This document shows, in pieces, positions 26,050-34,110 of a DNA stretch of 64,000 nt. The stretch covers positions 1 through 64,000 of the forward strand of contig CAYVIN010000014.1 in NCBI GenBank assembly GCA_964451375.1. Direction: 5' to 3'. The translations under genes were made by a program, and so were the position numbers. Position 1 is the first letter of the stretch; the number at the start of each line of letters is the position of its first letter. The DNA comes from JAGXQV01 sp964451375 (GTDB taxonomy: Bacteria > Pseudomonadota > Gammaproteobacteria > Burkholderiales > Sulfuricellaceae). The notes under the pieces are model-generated. The model worked only from the letters and a program-made list of their open reading frames with translations, searched no databases and was not told the DNA's origin.

Positions 26050-27345
26050 TTATGTACCCGACATAGAAGCAATCCGGTTTCCTTGTCGCCTTTTTTTTGA
26101 AATTCCGGTTTTGTCCCTCACTAACCGTTCTAAAATGGCAAGGTATTGTTCGACCATAACCTCAACCGATGGAACAATTGGTAGCTTTCGTAGCAGTTTG
26201 TCAAACAGAGCTACATCACTAACGACACGCTGGATTGTTTGACCAAGAGATCGGGCATCTCTCGCTCTAAAATGTAATCCTGTTTCTTCATTTGCAACCT
26301 TTTCTGCCATCCCACCAATATCCGGGCAAATGACCGGTCGGCCATATTTGATAGATTCTTGTATTACCAGCGGCGAGTTTTCCCACCAGATAGAGCCCAT
26401 CACCACCCAGTCCGTTGCGCTCATCAATGCTGGCAAGTCGCTTGGCTCATAAGGGCCATGGAAATGCACAACTTTTTTGTTGTCTTGGAGTAGCCTGCGA
26501 ATTTTCTCCTGGTATTCCTCCGGACAGGTGTGCAACCCAGCACCATAGATGTCGAGTGAAACTATTTTTCGGATTTTTTTTGGCAAATGCGCAAAGGCTT
26601 CGATCAAGACATCCGAGCCTTTGTAGGGATTGATCTGGCCGAAATACGCAAATCGTCCCCGCACCTCCTGCTCGGCAAGTGGCCTGGGTGGGATTCGTTG
26701 TACCTGTGGCAAGCCATTTTCCAGGACTTGAACAGAGGCATCGGAGAGGCCCCACGCCACATAGCGGTCCTTGAGGAACTGGCTCGGGGAAATAAAGAGG
26801 TCAACCAACCGAAAAAACGACTTGACATACTGCTCGCGCAGAAAAAAGTCTTCCGGTGTTTGCTCGGGAAAACACAGGTGGCAATCTCTTGGGCTGCTGC
26901 GGTAGCACAATCGTCCGTCCTTCTTGATCATCTGGCCGTTGTGGTTACAGATGGCAACATATTCGTGCAGGGTTAGCACTATCCGCGCTTGCGGGCAGAG
27001 GCGTTTGGCGGCACGTATTGTCTCCACGCCGACATACAGGTAATGATGAAAATGAATCACATCCGGCTGGATGCTGCGCAGTAGTTCGGCAAAACGGCTG
27101 TTGTCGTCCAGATTGATACTTGTAGAGAGTGTCCAGCAATCCGCATCGCCTGCCATCAGGAATTCGCTTGGTGAAATAGCGTTTATTTCTACGCCACCAC
27201 TAAGCAATTCGCGAGGTGCCCGCCCTACAAACCAGGCTTGATGGTCGTTGGTTGCATTGATGCCTTGATACTGATACCAAGCGGCAAGCTCCCCCCCTCC
27301 TTTGCTGAATGCGGGATGGGCATGGCTGAATATCAGGAAGCGCAT
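26050..27345 (-). CDS. Family 4-type glycosyltransferase (first unit)
   Basis: A 431-residue GT-B enzyme paralogous to the gene at 21.8-23.0 kb. Shared blocks include FSHAHPAFSKGGGELAAWY, DVIHFHHYLYVG, LTLHEYVAICNHNGQMI, RFAYFGQINPYKGSDVLIEA and GSIWWENSPLVIQES. Its start overlaps the upstream GT2 gene by 13 bases, indicating tight coupling. Compared with its paralogue it carries a longer basic tail (TGISKKRRQGNRIASMSGT). It is cytoplasmic by sequence. The donor and acceptor are unknown; the family includes enzymes that extend lipid-linked or protein-linked oligosaccharides. Confidence 0.88.
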   Translation of the reverse strand: MRFLIFSHAHPAFSKGGGELAAWYQYQGINATNDHQAWFVGRAPRELLSGGVEINAISPSEFLMAGDADCWTLSTSINLDDNSRFAELLRSIQPDVIHFHHYLYVGVETIRAAKRLCPQARIVLTLHEYVAICNHNGQMIKKDGRLCYRSSPRDCHLCFPEQTPEDFFLREQYVKSFFRLVDLFISPSQFLKDRYVAWGLSDASVQVLENGLPQVQRIPPRPLAEQEVRGRFAYFGQINPYKGSDVLIEAFAHLPKKIRKIVSLDIYGAGLHTCPEEYQEKIRRLLQDNKKVVHFHGPYEPSDLPALMSATDWVVMGSIWWENSPLVIQESIKYGRPVICPDIGGMAEKVANEETGLHFRARDARSLGQTIQRVVSDVALFDKLLRKLPIVPSVEVMVEQYLAILERLVRDKTGISKKRRQGNRIASMSGT

Positions 27346-29189
27346 ATTTCAACCTCTTGCACCATCGGATCAAGAATTTGTCCCTCGCTAATTTTTTTCT
27401 GGTAGCGCCAGGAGTTGTACAAATTCAACAACTGATGCGCCCCCCCCGCTATTCCGAAAGATAGCGACTGACGCTCCAGATGCCAGAGCTTAACCTCGGG
27501 TACCAACCATAAGCGCTGCCCTGTCTTGCGTAAGGCAAGGCAAAGGTCTCTGTCTTCAAAGGTGCCAGAAATGTAAGCCTCATCGAATCCTCCAGCATCC
27601 AAATAGCTCGTCTGCTTCAGCATCAGGCAAGCCGCTGTCAACAGGAGATGTTCGCTAGCGCGATCCGGGCCAAGCCACCGCATTCCCTTGCCCGGATGGT
27701 CGTTGAGCAGAAATCCTGGCAACCGTTCGTTAAGCAGTCCGTTCATACCTGCATGCTGAATAGAGTCGTCATAGAACTGCAGCAGTGGGGAGACCGCTCC
27801 GGCATCTGGTAAGGTTGCGAGTGCCTGTTTTAGCTTTGCGACCCAGCCTGGACTTTTTGGCAGCACATCGGACTTGAGCAACAGTAACGTCTCAGCAAGC
27901 GCATGACGCGCCCCGATGTTATTGGCCGCCGCATAGCCAAGACTCGCCCCGCAATTCAAAACACGGAACGGCACACCGAATACTGGGTAGATACTTGCAG
28001 CCAGATCAAGCGTTTGATAGAGGATAGTAGGGTTATCAACAATGTAAAGAATATCGACATTGTAAAAATCCGGATCATCGGCGAACTGTGCCAGTTGGTG
28101 GCGCAAGAAATCATAGCGCCCAAAAAGTGGAATGATCGCGGTAACAGTTGGACTAACCGGGGCTATGCCAAATTGGTGAACGTTGACTTTTCGAATGCCG
28201 TTGCCTTGTTGCTCCCGTTGCAGAACTTCAAAAGCAGGGCCGAGATGCTTTTCAATAAGGCCATGAAGTTCCGCCGAACATCTTCCCTGATCAGTGAATT
28301 GATGCAAAATTTCCTTTACTGCGGGGATGCCATGACCTTGCCCGTCACAAGGAACCCCGAGCAGAAGTCGCCCTGGCGTCCCATAGTTGATTGAGAGCAG
28401 ACGAAAGTCCCCTGGCTGTGTCGGGAGCGAAACTCGACAGCAGAATCCGCAGGTGGTTGGAATTTCCGGAAATTTTTCTTTTAACGTTTCCACCACGTCA
28501 GCCCGATCCAGCCAAAAGATATCATCCTGCAAGATGATGGACTCTCCGTCGGAACCATGCAGCACGATAGCTTTGGGTTTAACCAAGGAATAATGCCAAC
28601 CAAAGATCAGTACCCCGGTTTTCCCCAAGGCATAAACCCGTTCTACGCAGGCTTCGCTTAACCCTTCAATCGAGGCACGCGAAGGAAGGGATTTGTTCTC
28701 AGATATGAAATCTCGTTCTCGTTTAATTGAGGTGTTACGGCAAACCTTCATACTGTCGTGGTGATCTGCTTCCTGAATGGATTTATCAAATCGCAACAAC
28801 ACCCGATTTCCAGGTATTTGTTTTGCGCCGAGTGCAATACCCAAATTTTCAGCATTCTTGGCAATGTCGGTTACCACTGCAGGTTCTAGGTGACTAACCA
28901 GCAAGGTTCGGCCACCTCGAACCAGCATACGTTGGGATTCTTCCAGTAGCCACTTAGTGTCGGCCTTATTTTCTATTCGCCAAACAATCGCGTCCCAACT
29001 ATCGTCCGCGTAGTCAAGAGGAAATTGTGTTGGAAATCGGATAGCGGTCAAACTGTAGTGTTCGTCGAGCAGTGCGCCAAGTTCATCATTGGTAATTTCT
29101 TTCCCGCCTTCTTGGCTTACCAATAGTAGCCTCTTGCTTGAGGCAACCATGGCAATGGGCTCTGGATCGGTTTTATACGACAAACTCAT
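27333..29189 (-). CDS. GT2 glycosyltransferase with methyltransferase-like N-terminus
   Basis: A 618-residue protein when started at MSLSYK, which gives an ATGA overlap with galE; ATGs 18 and 24 bases upstream are alternatives. The first 140 residues resemble the second half of a SAM methyltransferase (DDSWDAIVWRIENK, ESQRMLVRGGRTLLVSHLEP) but lack a clear SAM-binding glycine loop. One Gly-Trp module follows (LIFGWHYSLVKPKAIV), then a GT2 domain paralogous to the one at 23.0-24.1 kb. Where the paralogue has LLLLNSDI, this copy has LLLLKSDV, and VVDDPS is replaced by IVDNPT. These sit in the metal/nucleotide-binding strand region, so activity may differ or be lost. EDRDLCLALRKTGQ is kept. Confidence 0.8.
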   Translation of the reverse strand: MSLSYKTDPEPIAMVASSKRLLLVSQEGGKEITNDELGALLDEHYSLTAIRFPTQFPLDYADDSWDAIVWRIENKADTKWLLEESQRMLVRGGRTLLVSHLEPAVVTDIAKNAENLGIALGAKQIPGNRVLLRFDKSIQEADHHDSMKVCRNTSIKRERDFISENKSLPSRASIEGLSEACVERVYALGKTGVLIFGWHYSLVKPKAIVLHGSDGESIILQDDIFWLDRADVVETLKEKFPEIPTTCGFCCRVSLPTQPGDFRLLSINYGTPGRLLLGVPCDGQGHGIPAVKEILHQFTDQGRCSAELHGLIEKHLGPAFEVLQREQQGNGIRKVNVHQFGIAPVSPTVTAIIPLFGRYDFLRHQLAQFADDPDFYNVDILYIVDNPTILYQTLDLAASIYPVFGVPFRVLNCGASLGYAAANNIGARHALAETLLLLKSDVLPKSPGWVAKLKQALATLPDAGAVSPLLQFYDDSIQHAGMNGLLNERLPGFLLNDHPGKGMRWLGPDRASEHLLLTAACLMLKQTSYLDAGGFDEAYISGTFEDRDLCLALRKTGQRLWLVPEVKLWHLERQSLSFGIAGGAHQLLNLYNSWRYQKKISEGQILDPMVQEVEICAS

Positions 29190-30166
29190 CTTGCTCTCGT
29201 TTCCCATCGCCATGCATGGCGAACGATCTCATCCAGGTCGGCGTAAATCGGTTGCCAGCCTAACTCGTGCTTGATCTTAGTGGCATCCGCGACCAAACGA
29301 GCAGGGTCACCGTCGCGACGACTGCCTTCCAGAACGGTAATGTTTTTTCCGGTTATGCGACGGGCGGACTGTAATACATCCTCAACGGAATAGCCGTTGC
29401 CATTGCCCAGGTTAAACGCGGTGCTTTGGCCCCCCGTTTCCAGATATTCGAAAGCCAGCCAGTGCGCTTCTGCCAGATCTAGTATATGGACATAGTCTCT
29501 AATGCAACTTCCATCAGGGGTATCGTAATTGCGGCCGAAGACGGTGATATGCGGGATTCGGTTGGCTGCGGTCTGCAAAACCAAGGGAATCAAATGGGTT
29601 TCCGGGTCGTGTCTTTCGCCAATCAACCCAGCAGGGTGCGCACCGGCAGCATTGAAATATCGTAGGCACACCGATTTCATGCCATAAGCCCGATCATAAT
29701 CGGCCAATACTTGCTCGATAATAAGCTTGCTCGAGCCATAGGGATTAATTGGCCGTTTGGGGAATGCTTCGTTGATAGGCACTAACTCGGGTTCACCAAA
29801 TATGGCGGCGGTCGATGAGAAGATAAACTTCCCGACCTCATGATCGCGCATGGCATTGAGCAAGTTAAGAGTGTTGCAGACGTTATTCTGGTAGTAGCTG
29901 GCTGGGTCGCGAACCGATTCGCCCACCTGGATAAAGGAAGCGAAATGCATAACAGCATCGAAGTGGTGTTTACGAAAAACATCGTCCAGAGCCAGCCGAT
30001 TAGCAATGTCACCATGGACAAAATGGCCATAAGTTACGGCATCCCGATGCCCGCTTGAAAGGTTATCGAACGTAACAACATCTACCCCTTTCTGGCCCAG
30101 CAACCAGACCATGTGAGAACCGATATAACCAGCACCCCCGACAACAAGTATTTTTTTGGCTTTCAA
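29186..30166 (-). CDS. galE: UDP-glucose 4-epimerase
   Basis: A 326-residue short-chain dehydrogenase-type epimerase. It has the NAD-binding glycine motif VVGGAGYIGSH, FDNLSSGH, the catalytic Ser/Thr region (FSSTAAIFGEP) and the YGSSK active-site motif, followed by CLRYFNAAGAHP and GDPARLVADATKI, all typical of GalE. It interconverts UDP-glucose and UDP-galactose (and possibly the N-acetyl forms) and so supplies donor sugars to the adjacent glycosyltransferases. It lies between cysC (24 bp) and a GT2 gene (ATGA overlap) in one operon. GXNXGXGXSV in FNLGNGNGYSVEDV supports the assignment. Confidence 0.93.
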   Translation of the reverse strand: MKAKKILVVGGAGYIGSHMVWLLGQKGVDVVTFDNLSSGHRDAVTYGHFVHGDIANRLALDDVFRKHHFDAVMHFASFIQVGESVRDPASYYQNNVCNTLNLLNAMRDHEVGKFIFSSTAAIFGEPELVPINEAFPKRPINPYGSSKLIIEQVLADYDRAYGMKSVCLRYFNAAGAHPAGLIGERHDPETHLIPLVLQTAANRIPHITVFGRNYDTPDGSCIRDYVHILDLAEAHWLAFEYLETGGQSTAFNLGNGNGYSVEDVLQSARRITGKNITVLEGSRRDGDPARLVADATKIKHELGWQPIYADLDEIVRHAWRWETRAR

Positions 30167-30189
30167 TTTTCCCTCACAGATATCGCTGC

Positions 30190-30822
30190 TCAGTAATGTC
30201 TTTGGGTAACCAAATTCTGATTTTTTCCTATGGCCTTTACAGTGAGTATCTCCAGTACGACCTTTACACTCTCCGCAATCCCCTTAGCGCTGGTATCAAC
30301 TGTCAGAGCCGGGTACTCCGGCACCTCATACGGTGCCGAAACCCCGGTAAACTCCTTGATTTCGCCAGCCCGCGCCCGTCGATACATCCCCTTCACATCC
30401 CGTGACTCGCAGACTTCCAGGGGGCACTGGACATGTATTTCAAAAAAATCCTCATCGCCGACGATCTCACGCACCCTAGCGCGATCAGCGCGCAGGGGGG
30501 AGATGAAGGCTGCCAGGACAATTAAGCCTGCTTCCACAAAAAGCTTGGCCATTTCGGCAATGCGGCGAATATTTTCGCTGCGATCTTCCGGAGAGAACCC
30601 CAAATCGCCGCAAAGTCCGTGGCGAACGTTGTCGCCGTCCAGCACGATGGTTCGACAGCCTTGCCGGTGCAAGGCTTCTTCCACGGCGTGGGCGAGGGTG
30701 GATTTGCCCGAACCGGAAAGCCCGGTAAACCAGATCACCGAGGCCCGGTGCCCATTTAATGCTTCGCGCCGCTGCCGGGTAACCGAGGCGTGGTGCCAGA
30801 CGATATTGTTTGGGGAAGGCAT
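30190..30822 (-). CDS. cysC: Adenylylsulfate (APS) kinase
   Basis: A 210-residue kinase that phosphorylates APS to PAPS, the sulfate donor. The P-loop is WFTGLSGSGKSTLA, followed by LDGDNVRHGLCGDLGFS, then RSENIRRIAEMAKLF, FISPLRADRARVR and EIHVQCPLEVCESRDVKGMYRRAR, all diagnostic for CysC. No cysD, cysN, cysH or cysI gene accompanies it, which argues against a role in cysteine synthesis and for dedicated PAPS supply to the sulfotransferase at 12.7-13.5 kb. It begins four bases after the HEPN gene of pair 2, so the toxin-antitoxin pair and cysC should be on one transcript. Confidence 0.95.
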   Translation of the reverse strand: MPSPNNIVWHHASVTRQRREALNGHRASVIWFTGLSGSGKSTLAHAVEEALHRQGCRTIVLDGDNVRHGLCGDLGFSPEDRSENIRRIAEMAKLFVEAGLIVLAAFISPLRADRARVREIVGDEDFFEIHVQCPLEVCESRDVKGMYRRARAGEIKEFTGVSAPYEVPEYPALTVDTSAKGIAESVKVVLEILTVKAIGKNQNLVTQRHY

Positions 30823-30826
30823 TTAT

Positions 30827-31288
30827 TTAGTCTTCGCTCAGTTGCTTGGTCAGATTGCTGGCGTGGTTAATGATTTTCGGAACCACGTTCAGAAGTTCTG
30901 GCGCCAGTTTCACCACTACCGCAAAAATCTCGGCCATTTTGTCGGCGGCATACTCATGGGCAATCAGGTTTCGGAGTTCCCTGATTCGCACAAGCGTACT
31001 GGCCTTTTCAACCCATCCGCGCTTTTCTGCGCGGTGTAATCTATCCAGCAGGCTGCCTTCCGGCGTTAGTTCCAGTTCGTCGATCAAACGCATGACTCGT
31101 TGCGTCATCAAGTCGGAAAGCCTTGCAAAACGGCTGGTAAGCGATTCAATGCGCTCAAGTTCCTCGGGAGTCCGGTTATTGGTGGTGGCTAGCTCCTGGG
31201 TTCGTTGCAATGAATGTTGCAGATAGAAGGCTGCTTGCTTGAGGCTTTCGATTTCTTCCGTCAATATTTCCAACTTGGCGTTACTCAT
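30827..31288 (-). CDS. HEPN-domain protein (HepT-like), MNT/HEPN pair 2
   Basis: A 153-residue helical protein with the HEPN motif RELRNLIAHEYAADK (R-x4-H-x-Y), matching pair 1 in position and context. Upstream helices include RFARLSDLMTQRVMRLIDEL and LLDRLHRAEKRGWVEKAS. In comparison, pair 1 has FGKLQDALATRVLPAML and FLDKLNRAERLGLISSAE, so the two HEPN proteins are homologous throughout. It overlaps the start of its nucleotidyltransferase partner gene by four bases and lies four bases before cysC. It is a likely RNase toxin neutralised by AMPylation of the motif tyrosine. Confidence 0.82.
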   Translation of the reverse strand: MSNAKLEILTEEIESLKQAAFYLQHSLQRTQELATTNNRTPEELERIESLTSRFARLSDLMTQRVMRLIDELELTPEGSLLDRLHRAEKRGWVEKASTLVRIRELRNLIAHEYAADKMAEIFAVVVKLAPELLNVVPKIINHASNLTKQLSED

Positions 31289-31566
31289 AATCTGACCCCG
31301 CTTTCGATGGCCATGCGCGCAAAAGGGCGTGACTGGTCGGGGTATACGACCAGATCGATCTTTTGCTCGCCAAGCAGGCGATGTAATTCGGCAAGGATGT
31401 CCAATTTAGCCATGAGGTCGATTTTCTTTGAGAGAACCAGTAGGTCTATGTCCCCACCATGTGCGTTGTCATCTGTGCGTGAGCCAAATAAATAAATTGC
31501 CGCTTCCGGATCGCTAGACGCAACAACATCCTGAATTACTTGCATTTCTGTTTGATCAAGTCTCAT
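31285..31566 (-). CDS. MNT-type nucleotidyltransferase antitoxin, pair 2
   Basis: A 93-residue minimal nucleotidyltransferase with the motif YLFGSRTDDNAHGGDIDLLV and a third acidic position in QKIDLVVYPDQ. It ends AIESGVRL, as its pair 1 counterpart ends AKETGVRL, which supports common descent. It starts 93 bp downstream of the ABC exporter stop, leaving room for its own promoter. The strand and spacing also permit read-through from the secretion genes. Confidence 0.83.
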   Translation of the reverse strand: MRLDQTEMQVIQDVVASSDPEAAIYLFGSRTDDNAHGGDIDLLVLSKKIDLMAKLDILAELHRLLGEQKIDLVVYPDQSRPFARMAIESGVRL

Positions 31567-31659
31567 ACGTACTCCCGCCTATAAAATCGAATCCATCATA
31601 GGCGAACAGGCAATCACGAACAAGAAATGACTCCATTGAATCCATCGGTTAAAACAACG

Positions 31660-34110
31660 TTACCCTGGCTGCACGGCTCTATTTAATTGCTGCAAATCGG
31701 CGACCACCCATGGCGGACAGGGAAATTCTGATTCCTGTGCCTTGCGGTAACATTCCAGCGCTTTGTGTTTCTCGCCATTCAGTTTGAAATACAACCCCTT
31801 TATGATGTCGGCCAAGTGCGGTTTCCCCTCTTGCGCCGGCAGATTTTCGATGACCTGTTTGGCATGATTTTGCATATCTAAAGCAAACATCAGCCGAAGG
31901 AGGTCGGAATACACCCAGACCGGCTGTTCCGAATTCAACTCGATGGCTTGCATGAATGACTCAATGGCGTGGGCTTTTTCACCCATTTTTTTGTGGGTCA
32001 ATGCCTTTTCTATCAGGAGCGAGGCGCGCTGATTGGCTGTGTGTTCGTACAAAAGGGCCTGGGTAATCAGTTCGATGGCCTGCTCATAACGATTGGTTTC
32101 TCGGCAAGCCAAGGCAGCATCGCGATAGACGAACGCGGCATGACTGATCGGGTTGTTTGAAAACAGACGGCCATGAATCTCCACTGCTTCCCCATAACGC
32201 TTGGCTTTGACGTAGACGCTCGCGAGATAGGGAAGTGTCTCCATTTCATTGCCCGGAAATTCGCTGAGCAGTTTCTGGCAAGCTTCAATAGCTTGCGGGT
32301 AGGCGCCACGTTTGGCGATTTCTTCGATCTGGCGAAGGAGCAGGCTTATGTCAGGTTGTTTGTTGCCATGAAGCGACGCAGGTTGAGGCCGTTCAATCGC
32401 TTCGTGTGCTTTGGCCGCTTCCGGGATGAGTTGTTGGGCTGGTTGGCGAAATGCGGCGAATACCGATTCTCGGTCGCCTAGCGCCGCCGCTCTTCCACCT
32501 TGCAGGATGAGAATTTTGTCCACGGCTTCCAGGATTGCGGGCCGATGGGTAATGACGATGATGGTGGTTTGTTTGGCCTTGAGTTGAATCAGGGCGTTTC
32601 TTAATGCAGCTTCGCCGGATTCATCGAGATTGGAGTTGGGCTCGTCCAGCACCAGCAACACCGGATCGCCATACACGGCGCGGGCCAGGGCAATACGCTG
32701 CCGCTGCCCCCCCGACAGGGGGTGCCCTTGTCGGCCAATGATGGTTTCATAGCCATTTGGCAATTGAAGAATCAGTTCATGTACGCCGGCCAGCTTGGCG
32801 GCGGCCACGATGGCCTGATCATCATGCAGTCCAAAGCGCGCGATGTTGTCGGCGACGCTGCCGTCCATGAGTTCCACATCTTGCGGCAAATAACCAAGGT
32901 AGTTACCCAGGTGGTTTTTGTCCCATTTGCCAATATCGGCTTGGTCGAGGCGTACTGCGCCTTGGCTGGGTTTAAGCAGGCCGATGAGCAATCGCGCCAG
33001 GGTGGTTTTTCCCGATCCGCTGGGGCCGATGATGCCCAGCGTTTCGCCCGGGGTCAGCTCCATATTCAGGCCGTAAATTACGGGCTCTGCGGTTTTGGGC
33101 AGATACAGGCTGATGCCCTCCACTTTCAGGTGCCCGGTAGGCGCGGGAAGCTGGAGGCTATCACTGACTTTGTTGCTGGTCGTGCTATCCAGCCGTTGGC
33201 TGAGTCTTTCCAGCGAGTTTTTAGCGGCGACAAATTGACGCCAGCTATTGATTGCTTGCTCGGCTGGGCCCAGCGCTCGGGAAATGATGATCATGATGGC
33301 AAATACGCTGCCTGGCCCAACCTGATTTTGCAGCACTAACCACGCGCCCAGGGCAAGAACCAGGGACTGGACACTCATTCGGATCCATTTGGTAAGTGCG
33401 CCAAGGGTCGATGCCCGTTGGCTGGAAATCGTCTGCAAGCGAACGGCATTGATGTGCTGCTGCGCCCAGATCGCCTTGACCCCTTCCAGCATGCCCATCG
33501 CGCCGATTACTTCGGCATTGCGTACTTGGCTGTCCGCTGTTTGGATGGACTTGACCGCATATTGATTGGCGCGGGTAGTGTGGGGTTTGGTGAGGATGTC
33601 CGTCACCCAGGTAATTCCCAGGAAAAGCAGGATGCAGGCCAGGGCAAAAATACCGGTGAGAGGATGGATGGCGAACGCTAACGCGACAAAAATCGGCGCC
33701 CATGGGGCATCCAGAAAAGAGATGAACGCGTTGCTTGCCAAGAATTGGCGAAGACTGGAGAGGTCTTGCAGAGATTCGCTGGGGGGGCGCCCTCCGGCTT
33801 CCAGCATGTTATTAAAACTGTGTTGATAAAGCTCGTCGTGATAATCGTGATCCATTTGCTCGGTGATCAGGATCAATATCTTTTGCCGATAGTAATCCAG
33901 TCCCTCGATCACGAAGTAAATGAACAAGATGATGACCGTCAAGAACAGCAAAGTCATGGTGCTCTGCGATGAGAGTACCCGCTCGTAAACCTGGATCATG
34001 TAAATTGCTGGGCTGATCGTCAGCAGATTAATGGCGAAGCTGAAAACCATCACCCAGGCCAGGTAGCGGCGATAAGGGGCCAGGAGCGGCGTTCTCAAAA
34101 AAGTTAGCAT
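31660..34110 (-). CDS. Type I secretion ABC exporter fused to a TPR domain
   Basis: An 816-residue protein. The first 560 residues are a PrtD/AprD-type exporter: a six-helix transmembrane domain (starting YLAWVMVFSFAINLLTISPAIYM, with LDAPWAPIFVALAF) and a nucleotide-binding domain with Walker A GPSGSGKTT, signature LSGGQRQRIALARA and Walker B VLLVLDEP followed by NSNLDESGE. Exporters of this type normally end soon after the ATPase. Here about 240 extra residues follow, made of helical pairs such as GAYPQAIEACQKLLSEFP, KRYGEAVEIHGRLFSN and NRYEQAIELITQALL, that is, tetratricopeptide repeats. It lacks the N-terminal C39-like domain. The TPR part could hold the substrate or the glycosyltransferases at the export site. 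The upstream gene overlaps it by seven bases. Confidence 0.9.
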   Translation of the reverse strand: MLTFLRTPLLAPYRRYLAWVMVFSFAINLLTISPAIYMIQVYERVLSSQSTMTLLFLTVIILFIYFVIEGLDYYRQKILILITEQMDHDYHDELYQHSFNNMLEAGGRPPSESLQDLSSLRQFLASNAFISFLDAPWAPIFVALAFAIHPLTGIFALACILLFLGITWVTDILTKPHTTRANQYAVKSIQTADSQVRNAEVIGAMGMLEGVKAIWAQQHINAVRLQTISSQRASTLGALTKWIRMSVQSLVLALGAWLVLQNQVGPGSVFAIMIIISRALGPAEQAINSWRQFVAAKNSLERLSQRLDSTTSNKVSDSLQLPAPTGHLKVEGISLYLPKTAEPVIYGLNMELTPGETLGIIGPSGSGKTTLARLLIGLLKPSQGAVRLDQADIGKWDKNHLGNYLGYLPQDVELMDGSVADNIARFGLHDDQAIVAAAKLAGVHELILQLPNGYETIIGRQGHPLSGGQRQRIALARAVYGDPVLLVLDEPNSNLDESGEAALRNALIQLKAKQTTIIVITHRPAILEAVDKILILQGGRAAALGDRESVFAAFRQPAQQLIPEAAKAHEAIERPQPASLHGNKQPDISLLLRQIEEIAKRGAYPQAIEACQKLLSEFPGNEMETLPYLASVYVKAKRYGEAVEIHGRLFSNNPISHAAFVYRDAALACRETNRYEQAIELITQALLYEHTANQRASLLIEKALTHKKMGEKAHAIESFMQAIELNSEQPVWVYSDLLRLMFALDMQNHAKQVIENLPAQEGKPHLADIIKGLYFKLNGEKHKALECYRKAQESEFPCPPWVVADLQQLNRAVQPG

